The position numbers and the translations under genes are program-made. A stretch of DNA of 64,000 nt. It comes from Streptomyces cynarae. Its GTDB lineage: Bacteria > Actinomycetota > Actinomycetes > Streptomycetales > Streptomycetaceae. A model generated the notes under the pieces. It was not told the origin of the DNA and did not search any database. It saw nothing but the letters and a program-made list of their open reading frames with translations. The stretch covers positions 4,990,001 through 5,054,000 of the forward strand of contig NZ_CP106793.1 in assembly GCF_025642135.1 (NCBI RefSeq), written 5' to 3'. Below, piece after piece: positions 62,173 through 64,000 of the stretch; the first letter of the stretch is position 1, and every line of letters begins with the position of its first letter.

Positions 62173-64000
62173 ATGAGCGACACACGGAGCACCGACGTGC
62201 ACAGTGAAGAGGCCCCCGAGATCCTGGCGCAGGGCAGTGAGGCCGACCTCGGCGAGGCCGGGTCGCAACTGTCCACCGCCCCCGTCGAGACGGCTGTGCC
62301 CGGCTCCTTCGGCGGCTCCCGCGCCCCCGGCGCCAAGGGCTGGATCACCTGGACCGCGCGGGAGATCATCGGCTGGACCCGCTGGTTCTGGCGGCAGCTG
62401 ACCTCCATGCGGGTCGCGCTGATCCTGCTGTTCCTGCTCTCGCTCGCCGCGGTCCCCGGCTCGCTGATCCCGCAGACCGGCCAGAACGCGCTGAAGGTCC
62501 AGGACTTCAAGGACTCGCACAAGACGCTCGGCGAGATCTACGACAAGCTCGGGCTGTTCCACGTCTACAGCTCGGTGTGGTTCTCCGCGATCTACATCCT
62601 GCTGTTCATCTCGCTCATCGGCTGCATCGTGCCGCGCACCTTGCAGTTCACCGGCCAGCTCAGGGGCCGCCCGCCGGCCGCCCCCAAGCGGCTGACCCGG
62701 CTGCCCGCGTACGCGACCTGGCGCACGGACGCCGACCCCGAGCAGGTCCGCGAGGCCGCGCTGGCGGTTCTGGGACGCCGCCGCTTCCGCGCGCATGTCG
62801 CCGGGGACGCGGTGGCCGCCGAGAAGGGCTATCTGCGCGAGGCCGGCAACCTGGTCTTCCACATCGCGCTCGTCGTGATGCTGGTCGCCTTCGCCTGGGG
62901 CCAGCTGTACAAGACGGAGGGCAACAAGCTGATCGTCGAGGGCGACGGCTTCTCCAACACCCTCACCCAGTACGACGACTTCAAGTCCGGCAACCTCTTC
63001 AGCGACGACAACCTGGTGCCGTTCAGCTTCACCCTGGACAAGTTCACCGGCACCTACGAGCGCAACGGCCCCAACAAGGGCACTCCGCGCACCTACCAGG
63101 CGAACATCACCTACAGCGTGGGCGCCTACGGCAAGGACAAGAAGACCACCATCAAGGTCAACGAGCCGTTGGTGATCGGCGACGCCAAGGTGTACCTGGT
63201 CAGCCACGGCTACGCGCCCGTCGTCACCGTCCGGGACGGCAAGGGGAACGTCGTCTTCCATGACGCCGTGCCGCTGCTGCCGATCGACTCCAACGTGACC
63301 TCCCAGGGCGCCATCAAGGTCCTCGACGGCTACAAGAACGCTGAGGGCCAGTCCGAGCAGCTCGGCTTCCCGGCGTTCTTCGTGCCGACCTTCGCGGGCG
63401 CCGGCCAGGGCACGATGTTCTCCCAGTTCCCGGCGCTCGACTACCCGGTGCTCGCGGTGTCCGCGTACCACGGCGACCTGGGCGTCAACGCGGGCATCCC
63501 GCAGAACGTGTACCAGCTGGACACCAAGGCCAGGGGCCTGAAGCCGTTCAAGGACGCCAAGGGCGACATCGTCAAGGCCCGTCTGCTGCCCGGTGAGACC
63601 ATGAAGCTGCCGGGCGGGAACGGCTCGATCACCTTCGACAAGGAGATCAAGTCGTGGGCCGGCTTCCAGGTGGTGCAGCAGCCCGGCACCGGGTGGGCGC
63701 TCGGTGGCGCGATCGCCGCGATCTTCGGCCTGGCCGCCTCGCTGTTCATCCAGCGCCGCCGCGTGTGGGTGCGCGCGACGACCGGAGCCGACGGCGTCAC
63801 CGTCGTCGAGATGGCCGGCCTCGGCCGCAGCGAGTCCGCGAAGGTGCCCGAGGAACTGGGCGACCTGGCCGCACTCGTCCACGAGCAGGCACCCACGAAG
63901 ACCGACGAGAACGACGAGACCGCCGAGAGCGACGAGTCCGCCGACGACACGACCCCCGACGCCGACCCCGAACAGGAGCCGGACGCCGCAACCCCCGTAC
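62173..64000 (+). CDS. resB: Cytochrome c biogenesis protein ResB (partial, runs off window)
   Basis: At least 609 codons are open from ATG 62173 to the window end with no stop, so the 3' end is missing. Three membrane segments appear near the N-terminal third (VALILLFLLSLAAVPGSLIP, VWFSAIYILLFISLIGCIVP, NLVFHIALVVMLVAFAWGQLY), then a large extracytoplasmic domain, and a fourth segment LGGAIAAIFGLAASLFIQRRRVWVR. The sequence PGSLIPQTGQN and the FHIALVVML helix with its His match ResB/Ccs1, which with ResC/CcsA attaches haem to cytochrome c. It is in an operon with resA and ccdA. A long acidic C-terminal tail is in progress at the end. Confidence 0.95.
   Translation, partial: MSDTRSTDVHSEEAPEILAQGSEADLGEAGSQLSTAPVETAVPGSFGGSRAPGAKGWITWTAREIIGWTRWFWRQLTSMRVALILLFLLSLAAVPGSLIPQTGQNALKVQDFKDSHKTLGEIYDKLGLFHVYSSVWFSAIYILLFISLIGCIVPRTLQFTGQLRGRPPAAPKRLTRLPAYATWRTDADPEQVREAALAVLGRRRFRAHVAGDAVAAEKGYLREAGNLVFHIALVVMLVAFAWGQLYKTEGNKLIVEGDGFSNTLTQYDDFKSGNLFSDDNLVPFSFTLDKFTGTYERNGPNKGTPRTYQANITYSVGAYGKDKKTTIKVNEPLVIGDAKVYLVSHGYAPVVTVRDGKGNVVFHDAVPLLPIDSNVTSQGAIKVLDGYKNAEGQSEQLGFPAFFVPTFAGAGQGTMFSQFPALDYPVLAVSAYHGDLGVNAGIPQNVYQLDTKARGLKPFKDAKGDIVKARLLPGETMKLPGGNGSITFDKEIKSWAGFQVVQQPGTGWALGGAIAAIFGLAASLFIQRRRVWVRATTGADGVTVVEMAGLGRSESAKVPEELGDLAALVHEQAPTKTDENDETAESDESADDTTPDADPEQEPDAATPV

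Noticed and set aside
61345..63882. An 845-codon minus-strand frame opposite ccdA and resB.
   Set aside because: Antisense shadow; ccdA and resB have clear membrane and redox motifs on the plus strand.

Overview
The window is high-GC actinobacterial DNA, and gene content and order point to a Streptomyces chromosome. It has the BldN/RsbN developmental sigma and anti-sigma pair, a Rex-controlled rex-hemA-hemC-hemD operon, WhiJ/DUF397 regulators, a DUF574 methyltransferase, DUF3558 lipoproteins, class I lysyl-tRNA synthetase, and frequent GTG/TTG starts with ATGA overlaps. All homology statements rest on motifs read by eye and on memory of the families; no database search was run.

Layout. 1-2.8 kb: the 3' part of a 23S rRNA gene, a 5S gene and a terminator, the end of an rrn operon transcribed rightwards. 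2.8-8.5 kb: HAD phosphatase, VC0807-type membrane protein, MFS exporter overlapping an AcuC-like deacetylase, then about 740 bp of GC-rich hairpin repeats and a conserved hypothetical gene. 8.6-13.9 kb: a BldC-like HTH protein, a 32-residue basic ribosomal-type protein, an NAD epimerase and an acyltransferase on the plus strand, facing rsbN and bldN on the minus strand. 13.9-15.6 kb: a non-coding block with a 203-204 bp tandem repeat. 15.6-23.7 kb: HAD phosphatase, glutaredoxin-like protein, rex-hemA-hemC-hemD with a Rex operator, then hemB. 23.8-34.3 kb: accessory region with a 923-residue membrane protein carrying a periplasmic-binding-protein-like domain, a DUF4232 lipoprotein, the DUF574 methyltransferase, an APH-like kinase, a frameshifted aminotransferase, a WhiJ/DUF397/RsbW-like module, and two membrane-anchored HTH proteins in tandem. 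34.6-43.8 kb: secreted peptidoglycan-binding protein, argS, lysS, a DUF2637 protein, two DUF3558 lipoproteins and rtcB. 43.8-55.6 kb: SDR, YnfA-type protein, AraC regulator divergent from a luciferase-like monooxygenase and FMN reductase pair, a two-component system, an APC-type permease and small proteins. 55.6-56.2 kb: a truncated metallo-hydrolase abutting a decayed tyrosine-integrase end. 56.3-64 kb: a conserved hypothetical, hemL, a histidine phosphatase, a Tat-type lipoprotein deacetylase, and the start of a System II cytochrome c biogenesis operon (ResA-like, CcdA, ResB).

How it fits together. The window holds most of the C5 haem pathway (hemA, hemC, hemD, hemB, hemL), with the redox sensor Rex leading the first operon, plus the machinery that uses haem for cytochrome c. 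The other theme is development and cell-surface signalling: bldN and rsbN, with a near-consensus BldN-type promoter in front of rsbN, and several HTH or sensor proteins with extracytoplasmic domains.

The most notable non-coding structure is a set of interspersed palindromic repeats, one of them inserted in frame within hemC, the 203-204 bp tandem repeat upstream of bldN, and an 80 bp imperfect inverted repeat that begins inside a stop codon. No CRISPR array, tRNA gene or intact insertion sequence was seen.
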